Positions 52,186 to 61,286 are shown, counted from the stretch's first letter. The stretch: 64,000 bases of DNA from Haladaptatus sp. ZSTT2 (GCF_037081775.1 NZ_JBAMHQ010000001.1:1-64000); one strand, 5' to 3'. Notes: a model not told the origin generated them from the letters alone. Numbers and translations are program-made.

Positions 52186-52872
52186 GTGCTGTCGGTCGAG
52201 CTTCACACACACTCACAGCTTTCGTTCGACGGGCGTGATCCCGTCGACCTCCTGTTAGAACAGGCAGCAGCCGTTGGCTTGGACGCGCTCGCTATCACTG
52301 ACCACGACGAGATAGACGCCAGCCTCGAAGCCGCAGAGAAGGCTCCAGAGTACGGGCTGGTTGGCATTCCCGGCATGGAAATCACGAGCGCCGCGGGCCA
52401 CATCCTCGCCTTTGGCATCCAGGAGAAAATCCCGGCCTACCGGCCGTTCGACGAAACGCTCGACCGCATCCGCGAGCAGGGCGGCCTCGCGGTCATCCCC
52501 CACCCGTTCCAGAAATCACGGAGCGGCGTCGCCCCGCACATCACTACCGACCAGCTTGCGAGCGCGGACGCCATCGAGGTGTACAACTCGCGGCTCCTCA
52601 CCGGTCGTGCAAATCGGAAGGCAGAGCGCTTCGCCCGCGCTCGCGGCCTCCCGATGACCGCCGGAAGCGACGCCCACATCAGCGAGATGGTCGGGCAGGC
52701 GGTCACCGAAATCGACGCAGAAGACCGGAGCGTCCCCGCCATTCTCGACGCCATTCGCGACGGGCACACGAGCGTCGTTGGCCAGCGCACCCCGTGGCAC
52801 ATCAGCTTCGCACAGGCCGCCGGTGGCGCGAAACGCCGCGTGAAAAACCGGCTGTCCTCGATGCTGGATTGA
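52186..52872 (+). CDS. PHP-domain metal-dependent phosphoesterase
   Basis: A 228-residue PHP-fold protein. Metal-binding motifs are ELHTHSQLSFDG, ITDHDEID, HILAFG, VIPHPFQ and GSDAHISEM, all in the expected order. PHP enzymes hydrolyse phosphate esters such as nucleoside 3',5'-bisphosphates or histidinol phosphate; the exact substrate here is unknown. The GTG at 52186 is the start, four residues before the first His motif. The stop overlaps the ATG of the next gene (TGATG), so both are translated together. Confidence 0.85.
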   Translation: MLSVELHTHSQLSFDGRDPVDLLLEQAAAVGLDALAITDHDEIDASLEAAEKAPEYGLVGIPGMEITSAAGHILAFGIQEKIPAYRPFDETLDRIREQGGLAVIPHPFQKSRSGVAPHITTDQLASADAIEVYNSRLLTGRANRKAERFARARGLPMTAGSDAHISEMVGQAVTEIDAEDRSVPAILDAIRDGHTSVVGQRTPWHISFAQAAGGAKRRVKNRLSSMLD

Positions 52873-53945
52873 TGGACGGCGCAGCCCCGGCCACCGTCCG
52901 CCGGGCGCTCGATTCACGAGAGGCTCTCCCCGGAACCGGGGGCTTCGCGGGCGAACTCTCTGGCGCGCTCGTCCGCGACGTGCTCGGGCGCTATCCAATT
53001 TTCTCGGAACCTGAAGACCCGACGACGTGGAGTTTCGACCACCGCGACCTTACAAATCCACGTCTCGTCCCAGCAGGCTGTCGGCGAACCGAAGCCGGTG
53101 ACGAGCAGGTCTGGACGGTTCCCGAACTACCACTGTTTTCCTCTCCAACAGAAGCAATCAAATCGGTCAGAGCCGCAGTCGAAGGGCAACTTTCTCCCCT
53201 CCCGGAAGACACGCCCGTCGCCTTCTCTGGCGGCGTCGATTCGGCTGCCCTCGGTGCGTATCTCGACGGCCCGCTCTACGTGACCGGCTTCCCCGGGAGC
53301 CACGACATCGAGGCCGCCCAATCAGCCGCACGATTGCTCGGCAAAGACCTCACCGTCATCGAGGTGTCCCACGACGTGCTCGAAGCAGCAATCCCAGAAG
53401 TCGCGCGGGCGACTGGTCGAACCAACGCAATGGACGTGGGCATCGCCCTGCCGCTCTATCTCACCGCGAAACGCGCCGCCGCAGACGGCTACGACACGCT
53501 CGCGGTGGGACAGGGCGCAGACGAGCTGTTCGGCGGCTACGAGAAAATTACTCGTGCGCCCGACGACCACCGCGTCGCGGCAGACACCGTTCGCGGCGCG
53601 GCCCGCGAAGTGATTGCGACGCTCGCAGACCAACTTCCTCGTGACGTGCTCGCGCTCCGTGCCGCGGGCGTCGAACCGGTCGCACCCCTCCTTCACGACG
53701 ACGTGGTCGAAGCGAGCCTCCGGCTGCCAGAAAATCTCCTCGTGAGTCCGCGTGGCGAGCGCAAATTCGCGTTCCGCATGGCCGTCCGAGAGTGGACACC
53801 AGACCCCATCGCCTTCCGCGAGAAGAAGGCGGTACAGTACGGCAGTCTCATCGCCCGCGAACTCGACCGCCTCGCGCGACAGGCGGGCTACAAAAAACGG
53901 ATGGACGACCACGTCGGCCAGTACATCGCGTCTTTGCTTGAATAA
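52872..53945 (+). CDS. Asparagine-synthase-like ATP pyrophosphatase with a degenerate N-terminal domain
   Basis: A 357-residue protein whose C-terminal part (from about 95) is the asparagine synthase AMP-forming domain: the PP-loop VAFSGGVDSAALG near 117-129 and GQGADELFGGYEKI near 213-226. A full AsnB has a glutaminase domain starting with catalytic Cys2. Here the first about 90 residues retain only a piece like it (GALVRDVLGRYPIFSE) and no N-terminal Cys, so ammonia or another amine is the likely nitrogen source. It is translationally coupled to the PHP gene. Whether it makes asparagine or amidates or adenylates another molecule is unknown. Confidence 0.75.
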   Translation: MDGAAPATVRRALDSREALPGTGGFAGELSGALVRDVLGRYPIFSEPEDPTTWSFDHRDLTNPRLVPAGCRRTEAGDEQVWTVPELPLFSSPTEAIKSVRAAVEGQLSPLPEDTPVAFSGGVDSAALGAYLDGPLYVTGFPGSHDIEAAQSAARLLGKDLTVIEVSHDVLEAAIPEVARATGRTNAMDVGIALPLYLTAKRAAADGYDTLAVGQGADELFGGYEKITRAPDDHRVAADTVRGAAREVIATLADQLPRDVLALRAAGVEPVAPLLHDDVVEASLRLPENLLVSPRGERKFAFRMAVREWTPDPIAFREKKAVQYGSLIARELDRLARQAGYKKRMDDHVGQYIASLLE

Positions 53946-53961
53946 CTCCTAATCTGTCTAC

Positions 53962-54078
53962 TCAGATTGAGCACATTGGCGACATTAAAACACAAATTCC
54001 GGGTAGTACAGCATGGAATACCAATAGATACAACAGTATCCCGACCAAAATTCCAATAACGATTCTTAATTGACTCAT
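53962..54078 (-). CDS. 38-residue membrane protein
   Basis: The ATG at 54078 opens a 38-codon frame: SQLRIVIGILVGILLYLLVF, then HAVLPGICVLMSPMCSI and stop, which is one or two short hydrophobic segments with two Cys near the end. A strong TATA (ATATTTTATTAT, 54101-54112) lies 23-34 bases upstream, the leaderless spacing. Codons are A/T-rich (TTA, ATA, GTT, TTG) in contrast to the flanking genes, which suggests recent acquisition or relaxed selection. The function is unknown. Confidence 0.55.
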   Translation of the reverse strand: MSQLRIVIGILVGILLYLLVFHAVLPGICVLMSPMCSI

Positions 54079-54100
54079 GGCTCGACATTGTTTTTGCAGG

Positions 54101-54112
54101 ATAATAAAATAT
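54101..54112 (-). promoter_or_regulatory. TATA element of the 38-residue protein gene
   Basis: ATATTTTATTAT on the minus strand, 23-34 bases before the ATG at 54078. Confidence 0.5.
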
Positions 54113-54146
54113 GTCAGTTTACCTAACTGATTAGGTAATCAGATAC

Positions 54147-54617
54147 CTATTCCATTGAAATAACTGCCTCGATGGCTTCGATGCCGTGGGCGATTACGTC
54201 GGGTTCGAGTCGGTCTCCGTCTTCGCGGAGCTCGTCTTTCGTAAACCAGTGCCACGTCTCGATTTCGCCGTCTTCGGGCGTGATGTCGCGGTGTTCGACG
54301 CGGCCGAAATAGACGAAGTCGATGTGCTGGTGGCCAACGTGCTCATCGTACACGTTCACGTCCGCGAGTTGGAGGTGGGCGGGTTCGGGAAGCGGTTCGA
54401 CGGTCGGCGAGGATGCGCCGGTTCGCTTTGCGAACAGGGTCACGTCCAAGCCGGTTTCCTCTTTGACTTCGCGGATGGCGGCTTCGTGGGGGAGTTCGTC
54501 GCGGTCGATGTGGCCGCCGGGCGGCAACCACATGTCCAGATGTTTGTGGTCGTGGAGGGCCGTGGCTCCGTCGTTGACGATATAGACGGTTGAGGTGAAA
54601 TGGCGAGTCGTCTCCAT
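54147..54617 (-). CDS. Nudix hydrolase
   Basis: A 156-residue Nudix enzyme that hydrolyses a nucleoside diphosphate linked to another moiety. The Nudix box is GGHIDRDELPHEAAIREVKEETGL, with the metal-binding Arg-Glu-x2-Glu-Glu intact (residues about 34-57; only its landmarks matter). The preceding STVYIVNDGATALHDHKHLDMWLPP is the standard beta lead. FTKDELRED in the C-terminal part recalls haloarchaeal members. The substrate is unknown. It lies 37 bases downstream of tfb on the same strand. Confidence 0.9.
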   Translation of the reverse strand: METTRHFTSTVYIVNDGATALHDHKHLDMWLPPGGHIDRDELPHEAAIREVKEETGLDVTLFAKRTGASSPTVEPLPEPAHLQLADVNVYDEHVGHQHIDFVYFGRVEHRDITPEDGEIETWHWFTKDELREDGDRLEPDVIAHGIEAIEAVISME

Positions 54618-54654
54618 GGGTCGAAAAATGCCGGAAAAGCCGTCAGTGTTCCGC

Positions 54655-55629
54655 TTAGACGACCTGCTCTTCTGCTTCGAGCAGTTCGTGGTAGCGGTTG
54701 CGGATGGTGACTTCGCTGATATTTGCGATGTCGGAGACCTGACTCTGGGTCACTTTCTCGTTCGAGAGCAGCGCGGCGGCGTAGACGGCGGCGGCCGCGA
54801 GGCCGACCGGCGACTTGCCACTGTGGACACCTTGCTGTTTGGCGGTTTTCAGGAGCTGTCGGGCGCGCATCTCCACCTCATCGGAGAGGCCGAGCGAGGA
54901 GGCAAAGCGCGGGACGTAGCTCTCCGGGTCGGCCGGGCGCACTTCGAGTTTGAGTTCGCGGGCCACGTAACGGTAGGTGCGCGCGATTTCGCTCTTTTCG
55001 ACGCGGGAGACGTTGGTAATCTCGTCTAAGCTTCGGGGCATGCTCGCTTGGCGTGCCGCGGCGTAGAGCGCTGCCGTGGCGACCCCTTCGATGGAGCGCC
55101 CCGGCAGCAGGTTCTCCGTGAGCGCACGGCGGTAGATGACCGACGCCGTTTCACGCACGTCTTTCGGCAGGCCGAGGGCGCTGGCCATGCGGTCGATTTC
55201 GCCGAGCGCCTGCTTCAGGTTGCGCTCCTTGCTGTCGCGGGTGCGGAAGCGTTCGTTCCACTTGCGAAGCCGCTGCATCTTCGCGCGCTGGCGGCTGCCA
55301 AGGGACTTGCCGTATGCGTCTTTGTTCTGCCAACTGATGTTGGTCGAGAGGCCCTTGTCGTGCATCATCTGGGTGGTCGGTGCGCCGACGCGGGACTTTT
55401 CGTCGCGTTCTGAAGAATCAAAAGCACGCCACTCCGGGCCGCGGTCGATGGTGCCCTCGTCTACGACGAGGCCACAGTCTTGACAGACCGTCTCGCCGTG
55501 TTCTGCGTCGGCGACAAGGTTGCCACTACATTCCGGGCAGACAAGCTCTTCTTCGCTTTGTGTTTGTTCGGGCTGTTCTCGCTCGCTCGTCCGCTCGTCT
55601 GTTCGGGTTCGAATACTCGTATCAGTCAT
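54655..55629 (-). CDS. tfb: Transcription initiation factor IIB (TFB)
   Basis: A 324-residue general transcription factor that recruits RNA polymerase to TBP-bound promoters. The N-terminal zinc ribbon has CPECSGNLVADAEHGETVCQDCG, and the B-reader region is GPEWRAFDSSE. Two cyclin-like repeats follow at about residues 130-215 and 225-315 (SIEGVATAALYAAARQ and KSPVGLAAAAVYAAALL in parallel positions). The last helix region with SEVTIRNRYHEL binds BRE. Haloarchaea carry several TFBs with different promoter sets; which one this is cannot be told. The start at 55629 is preferred over 55644. Confidence 0.95.
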   Translation of the reverse strand: MTDTSIRTRTDERTSEREQPEQTQSEEELVCPECSGNLVADAEHGETVCQDCGLVVDEGTIDRGPEWRAFDSSERDEKSRVGAPTTQMMHDKGLSTNISWQNKDAYGKSLGSRQRAKMQRLRKWNERFRTRDSKERNLKQALGEIDRMASALGLPKDVRETASVIYRRALTENLLPGRSIEGVATAALYAAARQASMPRSLDEITNVSRVEKSEIARTYRYVARELKLEVRPADPESYVPRFASSLGLSDEVEMRARQLLKTAKQQGVHSGKSPVGLAAAAVYAAALLSNEKVTQSQVSDIANISEVTIRNRYHELLEAEEQVV

Positions 55630-55857
55630 TGTCTGGTGTATCACACTGCAGAGAGAAGTAGCAGAGACGGCGTCGATACACCGTTTTGTTGTATCTCTGG
55701 CGACTTAAATGCTTCGGGCGCGTGAGGCGTTCTGTCTGTCGATTTCGACAAATTAACTGAATTCAAATTTACCTCGGGTCAGCGTCCCTGTCAGGGGGTC
55801 TCGCCGTGAAACCCGAGCATCGAAACCCTTACCGCTTGCCCGCGTGTGCAAAAAGCC

Positions 55858-56136
55858 ATGAGCGATACGGTTGTCGACGCAGACGAGGTCCGCCACATCG
55901 CAGACCTCGCGCGCATCGACCTAGACGACGAGGAGGTCGAGCTGTTCGCCCGACAGTTCGGGGACATCCTCGATTACTTCGGCGCGCTCGACGAAGTGCC
56001 CGAGGTCGAACAGGAGGCTGACCTGGTGAACGTGATGCGCCCCGACGAGGTTCACGACGGGCTCACGCAAGAAGAAGCGCTCCAGAACGCACCGGAGACC
56101 GAAGACGGCTATTTCAAAGGACCACGCGTCTCATGA
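55858..56136 (+). CDS. gatC: Asp-tRNA(Asn)/Glu-tRNA(Gln) amidotransferase subunit GatC
   Basis: A 92-residue subunit that clamps GatA and Gat[38 protein letters not shown] is the GatC helix pair, and the C-terminal belt has [20 protein letters not shown] and GYFKGPRVS. The ATG at 55858 gives the family N-terminus. The stop overlaps the gatA start (ATGA), so the two are co-translated. gatB is not in the window. Confidence 0.93.
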   Translation: MSDTVVDADEVRHIADLARIDLDDEEVELFARQFGDILDYFGALDEVPEVEQEADLVNVMRPDEVHDGLTQEEALQNAPETEDGYFKGPRVS

Positions 56137-57404
56137 CGGATTCTCTCAACATCTTCGTCACCGAGGAAACGATTGAGAGCGACGGCGACGGCCCGCTCGC
56201 GGGCAAGACCATCGCGGTGAAAGACAACATCTCCACGAAGGGCGTCCGCACGACGTGCGGCTCGAAGATGCTTGAGGAGTACGTCCCACCGTACGACGCA
56301 ACCGTCGTCACCCGCCTGAAAGAGGCAGGCGCGACCATCGTCGGAAAAACCAACATGGACGAGTTCGGGATGGGGACGACGACCGAAACCTCCGCCTACG
56401 GGCCGACCCTCAACCCACTCGACGAAGACCGTGTCCCCGGCGGCTCTTCGGGTGGCAGTGCGGCCGCCGTCGCCGCGGGCGATGCTGACCTCGCCCTCGG
56501 CTCTGACACCGGTGGCTCAATTCGCTGTCCCGCCGCGTTCTGTGGTGTCGTCGGCATCAAACCGACGTACGGCCTCGTCTCGCGCTACGGCCTCGTCGCC
56601 TACGCGAACTCCTTAGAACAGATTGGGCCAATCGCCCCGAGCGTCGAAGACGCCGCTGCCCTGCTCGATGTCATCAGCGGGCAAGACCCACACGACGCGA
56701 CCACCCGCGAAAAACCCGACGTGAGCTACGCAGACGCCGCAACCGGCGACGTTGACGGGTTGACCATCGGCGTTCCGACTGAACTCGTAGAGGGCGCAGA
56801 CGACGGCGTCGTAGAACAGTTTGACGACGCGCTCTCGGAACTCGAAGCCCAAGGGGCGACCGTCGAAGAGGTCACGCTCCCTTCGGTCGAACACGCCGTC
56901 CAGGCCTACTACGTCATCGCCATGTCGGAAGCCTCCTCGAACCTCGCCCGGTTCGACGGCGTCCGCTACGGCATCTCCGGTGGCTTCGAGGACAACTGGA
57001 ACGAGGCCTACGCCCGCTCGCGCGAGGCTGGCTTCGGCGACGAGGTCAAACGCCGCATCCTCCTCGGCACCTACGCCCTCTCTGCTGGCTACCACGACCG
57101 CTACTACAAGAAGGCACAGGACGCCCGCGAGTGGATAAAACAGGACTTCAACCAAGCGTTCGAGGACGTTGACGTGCTCGCGAGCCCGACGATGCCAACG
57201 CCGCCGTTCAAACTCGGCGAGAGCCTGTCCGACCCACTTCAGATGTACCTCGCGGACGCGAACACGGTGCCCGTGAACCTCGCAAACCTGCCTGCCATCT
57301 CGGTGCCTGCGGGGGAAACCGACGGTCTTCCGGTCGGTCTGCAACTGATTGGCCCGGCGTTCGGCGAGGAGGTCATCATCCGCGCCGGAAGCGCGCTCGC
57401 GTAA
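56133..57404 (+). CDS. gatA: Asp-tRNA(Asn)/Glu-tRNA(Gln) amidotransferase subunit GatA
   Basis: A 423-residue amidase that releases ammonia from glutamine for the GatCAB complex, which converts misacylated Asp-tRNA(Asn) or Glu-tRNA(Gln). The Ser-cisSer-Lys triad is present: Lys in [10 protein letters not shown], the Ser-Ser of [14 protein letters not shown] and Ser in [11 protein letters not shown]. The C-terminal [21 protein letters not shown] is canonical. The length is slightly short of the bacterial enzyme, with a reduced C-terminus, as in other haloarchaea. It is coupled to gatC. Confidence 0.95.
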   Translation: MTDSLNIFVTEETIESDGDGPLAGKTIAVKDNISTKGVRTTCGSKMLEEYVPPYDATVVTRLKEAGATIVGKTNMDEFGMGTTTETSAYGPTLNPLDEDRVPGGSSGGSAAAVAAGDADLALGSDTGGSIRCPAAFCGVVGIKPTYGLVSRYGLVAYANSLEQIGPIAPSVEDAAALLDVISGQDPHDATTREKPDVSYADAATGDVDGLTIGVPTELVEGADDGVVEQFDDALSELEAQGATVEEVTLPSVEHAVQAYYVIAMSEASSNLARFDGVRYGISGGFEDNWNEAYARSREAGFGDEVKRRILLGTYALSAGYHDRYYKKAQDAREWIKQDFNQAFEDVDVLASPTMPTPPFKLGESLSDPLQMYLADANTVPVNLANLPAISVPAGETDGLPVGLQLIGPAFGEEVIIRAGSALA

Positions 57405-57444
57405 GCTAACAGAGCTTTTTGTTCATCGCTCACAAACGTGAGCC

Positions 57445-57603
57445 ATGGCTGCCGACACGATGTCTCAGAGTGCGTGGATTGCGATTGGTGCGGGCATTGG
57501 TGTCGCACTCGGCGTGGCGATGGACAACATCGGTGCTGGGCTCGCACTCGGGGTCGCAATGGGAGTCGCAATCGGCGTGGCCTACCAACAGCAAAACGAG
57601 TAG
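57445..57603 (+). CDS. 52-residue glycine-zipper membrane protein
   Basis: The ATG at 57445 opens a 52-codon frame: after MAADTMSQSA the sequence alternates small residues, WIAIGAGIGVALGVAMDNIG and then AGLALGVAMGVAIGVAYQQQ, giving two glycine-zipper helices joined by a short Asp-Asn turn. Similar small proteins occur across haloarchaea. It is 40 bases after gatA and ends one base before the convergent HTH gene. Its role is unknown; helix-helix packing suggests an oligomer in the membrane. Confidence 0.65.
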   Translation: MAADTMSQSAWIAIGAGIGVALGVAMDNIGAGLALGVAMGVAIGVAYQQQNE

Positions 57604-57604
57604 C

Positions 57605-57955
57605 CTACCCGTTGTAGGCGAGGTTCATAATCCAGTGACTCAGGGCGTCACTGCGCGCGTCGATGTCTTCTTCACCGATGAACGGCGAGAGCAGGTCGCC
57701 CGCCATCAGCAGCGAGAAATCGAGGTCTTTCGGTGCGGGGGTGACGAAGTACGTCGTGTGACCGTTGTAGACGGCTTCCTCCCGGCGGATGAAGTCTTTG
57801 GCCAGCAGTGACTCCACGATGCGACTTCCCTTCCGGGAGCTCACATCCAATTTTTTCCAGAAGTCACTCTGGTAAACGCCACCCGTCTCGCGGATGAGTT
57901 CGAGTCCTGCCTGCTCGTCCTCGGAGAGTTCAGCCTCCGCTTCTGCCGTACTCAT
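57605..57955 (-). CDS. Winged helix-turn-helix regulator (MarR/Lrp-like)
   Basis: A 116-residue DNA-binding protein. Residues about 12-70 form a winged helix: EDEQAGLELIRETGGVYQSDFWKKLDVSSRKGSRIVESLL with the wing FIRREEAVYNGHTTYFVT (landmarks only). The C-terminal part is short, DLDFSLLMAGDLLSPFIGEEDID, with no effector domain that I recognise. The start at 57955 cuts off an Arg-rich upstream extension. The stop lies next to that of the 52-residue gene. Regulated genes are unknown; the gene upstream on the same strand is NRDE. Confidence 0.8.
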   Translation of the reverse strand: MSTAEAEAELSEDEQAGLELIRETGGVYQSDFWKKLDVSSRKGSRIVESLLAKDFIRREEAVYNGHTTYFVTPAPKDLDFSLLMAGDLLSPFIGEEDIDARSDALSHWIMNLAYNG

Positions 57956-57981
57956 GGATTGAACAAATTGCCCCGAGCAGG

Positions 57982-58725
57982 TTAAATCTGACCTTCGACG
58001 GGTTCGTATTCGGTCGTACACGGCGACCCGGGTGCAAAGTCGTAGGTCCCATCCCCGCCTGCGCCAATCGTGATGAGCGACGACGAGCGCGTTCCGTAGC
58101 CGTCTTCGTGAATGCACACCCCGAAATCGTGGTCGGAAATCGCGTCACGCGCCCGGTGGAGCCACGCCTCTGCAGTCTCTGCAGGCGTCGGTTCGAGTGC
58201 ATCGCGGAGGGCAATCGCGTTCTGTGATTGCTGTTCGCCCGCTTCGGGGAAGCGCGGCGGCTCGAAGAACTCACCGTCTATGCCGACGTTCACCACGACG
58301 TGGACGCCGGGGTCGAGATTTCGAATCCGTTTGCGCCCGTCCCATTCAACGAGCAACGCGGCGTTCGCATCCGCGAGCACGAGGTTGAAACCGTCGTACT
58401 CGCGTTCGTCCACCTCGCGTTCGACGTATCGGGTCGCGTCCTCTGCGGTTTCGTAGGAAAGCGCATCGCGGACGAGCAAGCCGCGCGACCGCGGCGCGTT
58501 GAGTTCGGCTTCTATCCAGCGATTGGTGATGGCGACGAACACGCCGTGTTCGTTGTAGCCAATCCACGTCCCACCGGCTTCGCTGTCGCCGGGGGCGACG
58601 ATTGTGGGGTCACCGTCTCTGACCTGCGGCGGCGTCGAGGGTCGGTCTACACGTTCGTCACGGTTGGCAGCGACGACGAGCGGCGTGTCGTCGAACACCT
58701 GCCACGCGAAGGTGAGCGTACACAC
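57982..58725 (-). CDS. NRDE/TANGO2 family protein
   Basis: A 247-residue protein of the NRDE family (TANGO2 in eukaryotes). It starts MCTLTFAWQ with Cys2, then PLVVAANRDERVDRPS containing the name-giving Asn-Arg-Asp-Glu, and GGTWIGYNEHGVFVAITNR. The second-residue Cys in an Ntn-like layout suggests an N-terminal nucleophile fold once Met is removed. The biochemical role of the family is not settled; haem or lipid handling has been proposed for the eukaryotic member. It precedes the HTH regulator by 26 bases. Confidence 0.87.
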   Translation of the reverse strand: MCTLTFAWQVFDDTPLVVAANRDERVDRPSTPPQVRDGDPTIVAPGDSEAGGTWIGYNEHGVFVAITNRWIEAELNAPRSRGLLVRDALSYETAEDATRYVEREVDEREYDGFNLVLADANAALLVEWDGRKRIRNLDPGVHVVVNVGIDGEFFEPPRFPEAGEQQSQNAIALRDALEPTPAETAEAWLHRARDAISDHDFGVCIHEDGYGTRSSSLITIGAGGDGTYDFAPGSPCTTEYEPVEGQI

Positions 58726-58770
58726 AGTCTCTCATAGGTCGCGGGCGCTTCTAAACCCTTGGCGTGGGGG

Positions 58771-60255
58771 CTATCGAAGCGCCTCGCGCACCTTCTCGCG
58801 TTCAACCGTCCCCGACGCCGTCCGGGGCAACGCCGAGGTAAATCCAATCACTCGCGGGCACTTGTAGCCCGCAAGTTTGGCTCTACAGTGGTCGACCAGT
58901 TCGTCGCCGGTGACTTTTTCATCATCCTCTGTGACGACGAGCGCACCCACCCGTTCGCCCCATTCGTCATCTTCGATGCCGACGACGGCCGCGTCGGCCA
59001 CCTTTGGGTGCGTGAGCAACACGGCAACGACCTCCGCGGGGTCGACGTTCTCGCCGCCCGTGATGATCCGGTCGGCGCGTCGATTCGCCACCCAGAGTCG
59101 CCCACCTTCGTCCTGATACCCCATGTCCCCCGTGTGCAGGCCGTACTCAGAGAAGGCATCGACCGTCGTCTCGTAGTCGTCGAAGTACTCTTTCATCACC
59201 GTCGGCCCGGAGACGACGAGTTCGCCCGGCGTTCCCGGTTCGACGGGGTCGCCGTCGTCACCGACCACGGTCACGTCCGTGCCAAAGAGCGGCCTGCCGA
59301 CCGTTCCGAGATGCGCAAACGCCTCGCTCGGCGTCGCGGTGGCGATTTGCGAGGCGGCCTCGGTCATACCGTAGGTCGGGCAGACGGGCACGCCTTCTCG
59401 TTCGCACCGCTCGATGAGGTCGTCCGGTGCAGGTGCGCCGCCGAGCAGGACAAACCGAAATGGGTCAAAGGAAACGCCCGCATCGAGCAGGCGCGAGAGC
59501 ATTACGGGCACGAGCGAGATGCCCGTCGGCTGGTATTCGGCAATAGCGTCGCCCACCGCCTGTTCGTCGAATGCTTCGACCAACACGACAGCAGACCCGT
59601 AGCGTGCCGCGCGCAAAATCGGGGACAGCCCGCCCATATGATAGAGCGAGAGGAAGACCAGCCACCGGTCGTCGGGGAGCGTGCCGAGGCGGTAGGCAGA
59701 AGCCTCGGCGCTCGCCGCGAAGTTGCCGTGGGTGAGAACCACCGCCTTCGGTTCGCCAGTCGTCCCCGAGGTGAACATGATGAGCTGTGGGTCGTCCGCC
59801 TCCCACGTCGTCGGTCGAACCTCGGCCGTCGGCTGGGAATCGAGTTTCGTGACGCGCGCTCTGAGACTGGCGTCAAGCGAAAGGAGAGAAACGCCTGTCC
59901 CTTCGGTTGCACCCATCGCTTTCGCCTCTGTTGACTCACTACAGACGAGCACCGACACGTCCGCGCGCTCGATTTGCGGGGCGAGTTCGGCGGCGGTCAG
60001 GCGCGTGTTGAAGGGCACGAGCACCGCGCCGAGCCGCGCGACAGCGTGGATGAGTCGTACGAACGAAATGCTCGTTTCGAGCAAGACGCCGACGTGGTCG
60101 CCGGGAAGCACGCCGGCTCCCGCGAGATGTGCGGCGGTCTCATCGACTGTCTCGGTCAATTCGTGGTACGTCCAGTGTACGTCGTTTTCGGCGTCGATAA
60201 GCGCGACTTCGTCCGGTGACGCTCGCGCCTGTTGGGCTACCCAGTCTCGCATCAT
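58771..60255 (-). CDS. menE: o-Succinylbenzoate-CoA ligase
   Basis: A 494-residue ANL-superfamily ligase in the menaquinone pathway. The AMP-binding motif is MFTSGTTGEPKAVVLTHGN, then YGMTEAASQIA, YGLHTGDMGYQDEGGRLWVANRRADRIITGGENVDP in outline, and the C-terminal LPRTASGTVEREK with the catalytic Lys replaced in this stretch by Thr-Val-Glu-Arg, the lysine lying next to it. ATGATG at 60250-60255 overlaps the menC stop, so the genes are co-translated. The men context makes OSB the expected substrate. Confidence 0.9.
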   Translation of the reverse strand: MMRDWVAQQARASPDEVALIDAENDVHWTYHELTETVDETAAHLAGAGVLPGDHVGVLLETSISFVRLIHAVARLGAVLVPFNTRLTAAELAPQIERADVSVLVCSESTEAKAMGATEGTGVSLLSLDASLRARVTKLDSQPTAEVRPTTWEADDPQLIMFTSGTTGEPKAVVLTHGNFAASAEASAYRLGTLPDDRWLVFLSLYHMGGLSPILRAARYGSAVVLVEAFDEQAVGDAIAEYQPTGISLVPVMLSRLLDAGVSFDPFRFVLLGGAPAPDDLIERCEREGVPVCPTYGMTEAASQIATATPSEAFAHLGTVGRPLFGTDVTVVGDDGDPVEPGTPGELVVSGPTVMKEYFDDYETTVDAFSEYGLHTGDMGYQDEGGRLWVANRRADRIITGGENVDPAEVVAVLLTHPKVADAAVVGIEDDEWGERVGALVVTEDDEKVTGDELVDHCRAKLAGYKCPRVIGFTSALPRTASGTVEREKVREALR

Positions 60256-61286
60256 TCCCCATTCAGGACTGGCTGAATATTGCCCTTTCCCTGCGGAACC
60301 GTGATTGCGCCGTCTGAGACGGGCGCGGGGTCTGTCTCCGTCACGTCTGCTGAGAGAAGACTCGCGGTGGCAAGTCCACACGCTTCGACGTCGGGCAGGC
60401 TCGCGGCGAGGTGCACCGCCGCCGTTCGCGCAACCGCACCGTCGATGGTGGTCGTCACGATGCACTCGACGCCTGCCTCGCGTGCAGCGCGTGCTGTCTC
60501 TCGTGCCACGTCAACGCCGCCGAGGGCCATTGGTTTGAGTACCAGCACGTCGGCCGCGTCCGCGTCGAAAATCTCCGTGGGGGTTCGTTCGGTGAGCGAT
60601 TCGTCGAGGCCGATTCGCACGCCTCCACCGCGCAACCGGGCGTGCTCCTTGAGGTGCGTCGCCGGGAGGGGCTGTTCGAGCAGCGAGAGCTTCGCCTTCC
60701 CGAAGCCATCGAGCGCGCGCTTCGCCATCGGCACGTCCCACGCGCCGTTCGCGTCGGCTCTGAGCTCGATGTCGTCTCCGACGGCGGCGCGGACGGCCGC
60801 GGCTCGCTCCACGTCGGCTTCGACCGCGTCTGTACCGACCTTGAGCTTGAGCGTTCGAAACCCCTCAGCGACCGCGTTCTCGGCTGCCACGACGGTCTCC
60901 GAGACAGTTCCCGCGCCAATGGTCGCGTTCACCGGGACGTGCTCGACACGAGCGTCGCCACCGAGAAATCGGTAGAGCGGCTGGGCTGCGGCGCGCGCGC
61001 GGGCGTCGGCCACCGCAAGCGAGAGGCCGTGGCGCGCGGCCGGGTTCTCTGAGAGGGCGGCTATCGCCTCGTCTTCGGCTCCTGTTTCGACTTGTGAGCG
61101 AACCGCGTTGAGCGCCACTTCGCAGGCAGCGAGCGATTCGGTCCAGCCAGGCAGCGGGGTCGCCTCTCCGACGCCGGGGACGCCGTCTACGGTCACACGG
61201 ACGAGAAAGCCCTCGCGTTCCTCGATGTCGCCTGCGGCTGTTTGCAGGGGCGAGGTGAGCGGCAACGAGAATCGAGTGAGTTCCAT
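60252..61286 (-). CDS. menC: o-Succinylbenzoate synthase
   Basis: A 344-residue enolase-superfamily enzyme that dehydrates SHCHC to OSB. The barrel has the catalytic Lys pair region TLKLKVGTD, the metal ligands in LRADANGAWDV, LLEQPLP and GLDESLTER, and the second lysine in LVLKPMALGGV. The C-terminal VTTTIDGAVARTAAVHLAASLPD closes the barrel. It overlaps menE by four bases and shares one base with menA, so the three are a tightly packed operon. Confidence 0.92.
   Translation of the reverse strand: MELTRFSLPLTSPLQTAAGDIEEREGFLVRVTVDGVPGVGEATPLPGWTESLAACEVALNAVRSQVETGAEDEAIAALSENPAARHGLSLAVADARARAAAQPLYRFLGGDARVEHVPVNATIGAGTVSETVVAAENAVAEGFRTLKLKVGTDAVEADVERAAAVRAAVGDDIELRADANGAWDVPMAKRALDGFGKAKLSLLEQPLPATHLKEHARLRGGGVRIGLDESLTERTPTEIFDADAADVLVLKPMALGGVDVARETARAAREAGVECIVTTTIDGAVARTAAVHLAASLPDVEACGLATASLLSADVTETDPAPVSDGAITVPQGKGNIQPVLNGE

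Noticed and set aside
57956-58117. N-terminal extension of the winged-helix regulator
   Set aside because: Arg-rich and antisense-like, overlapping the 3' end of the NRDE gene; the ATG at 57955 fits the domain.
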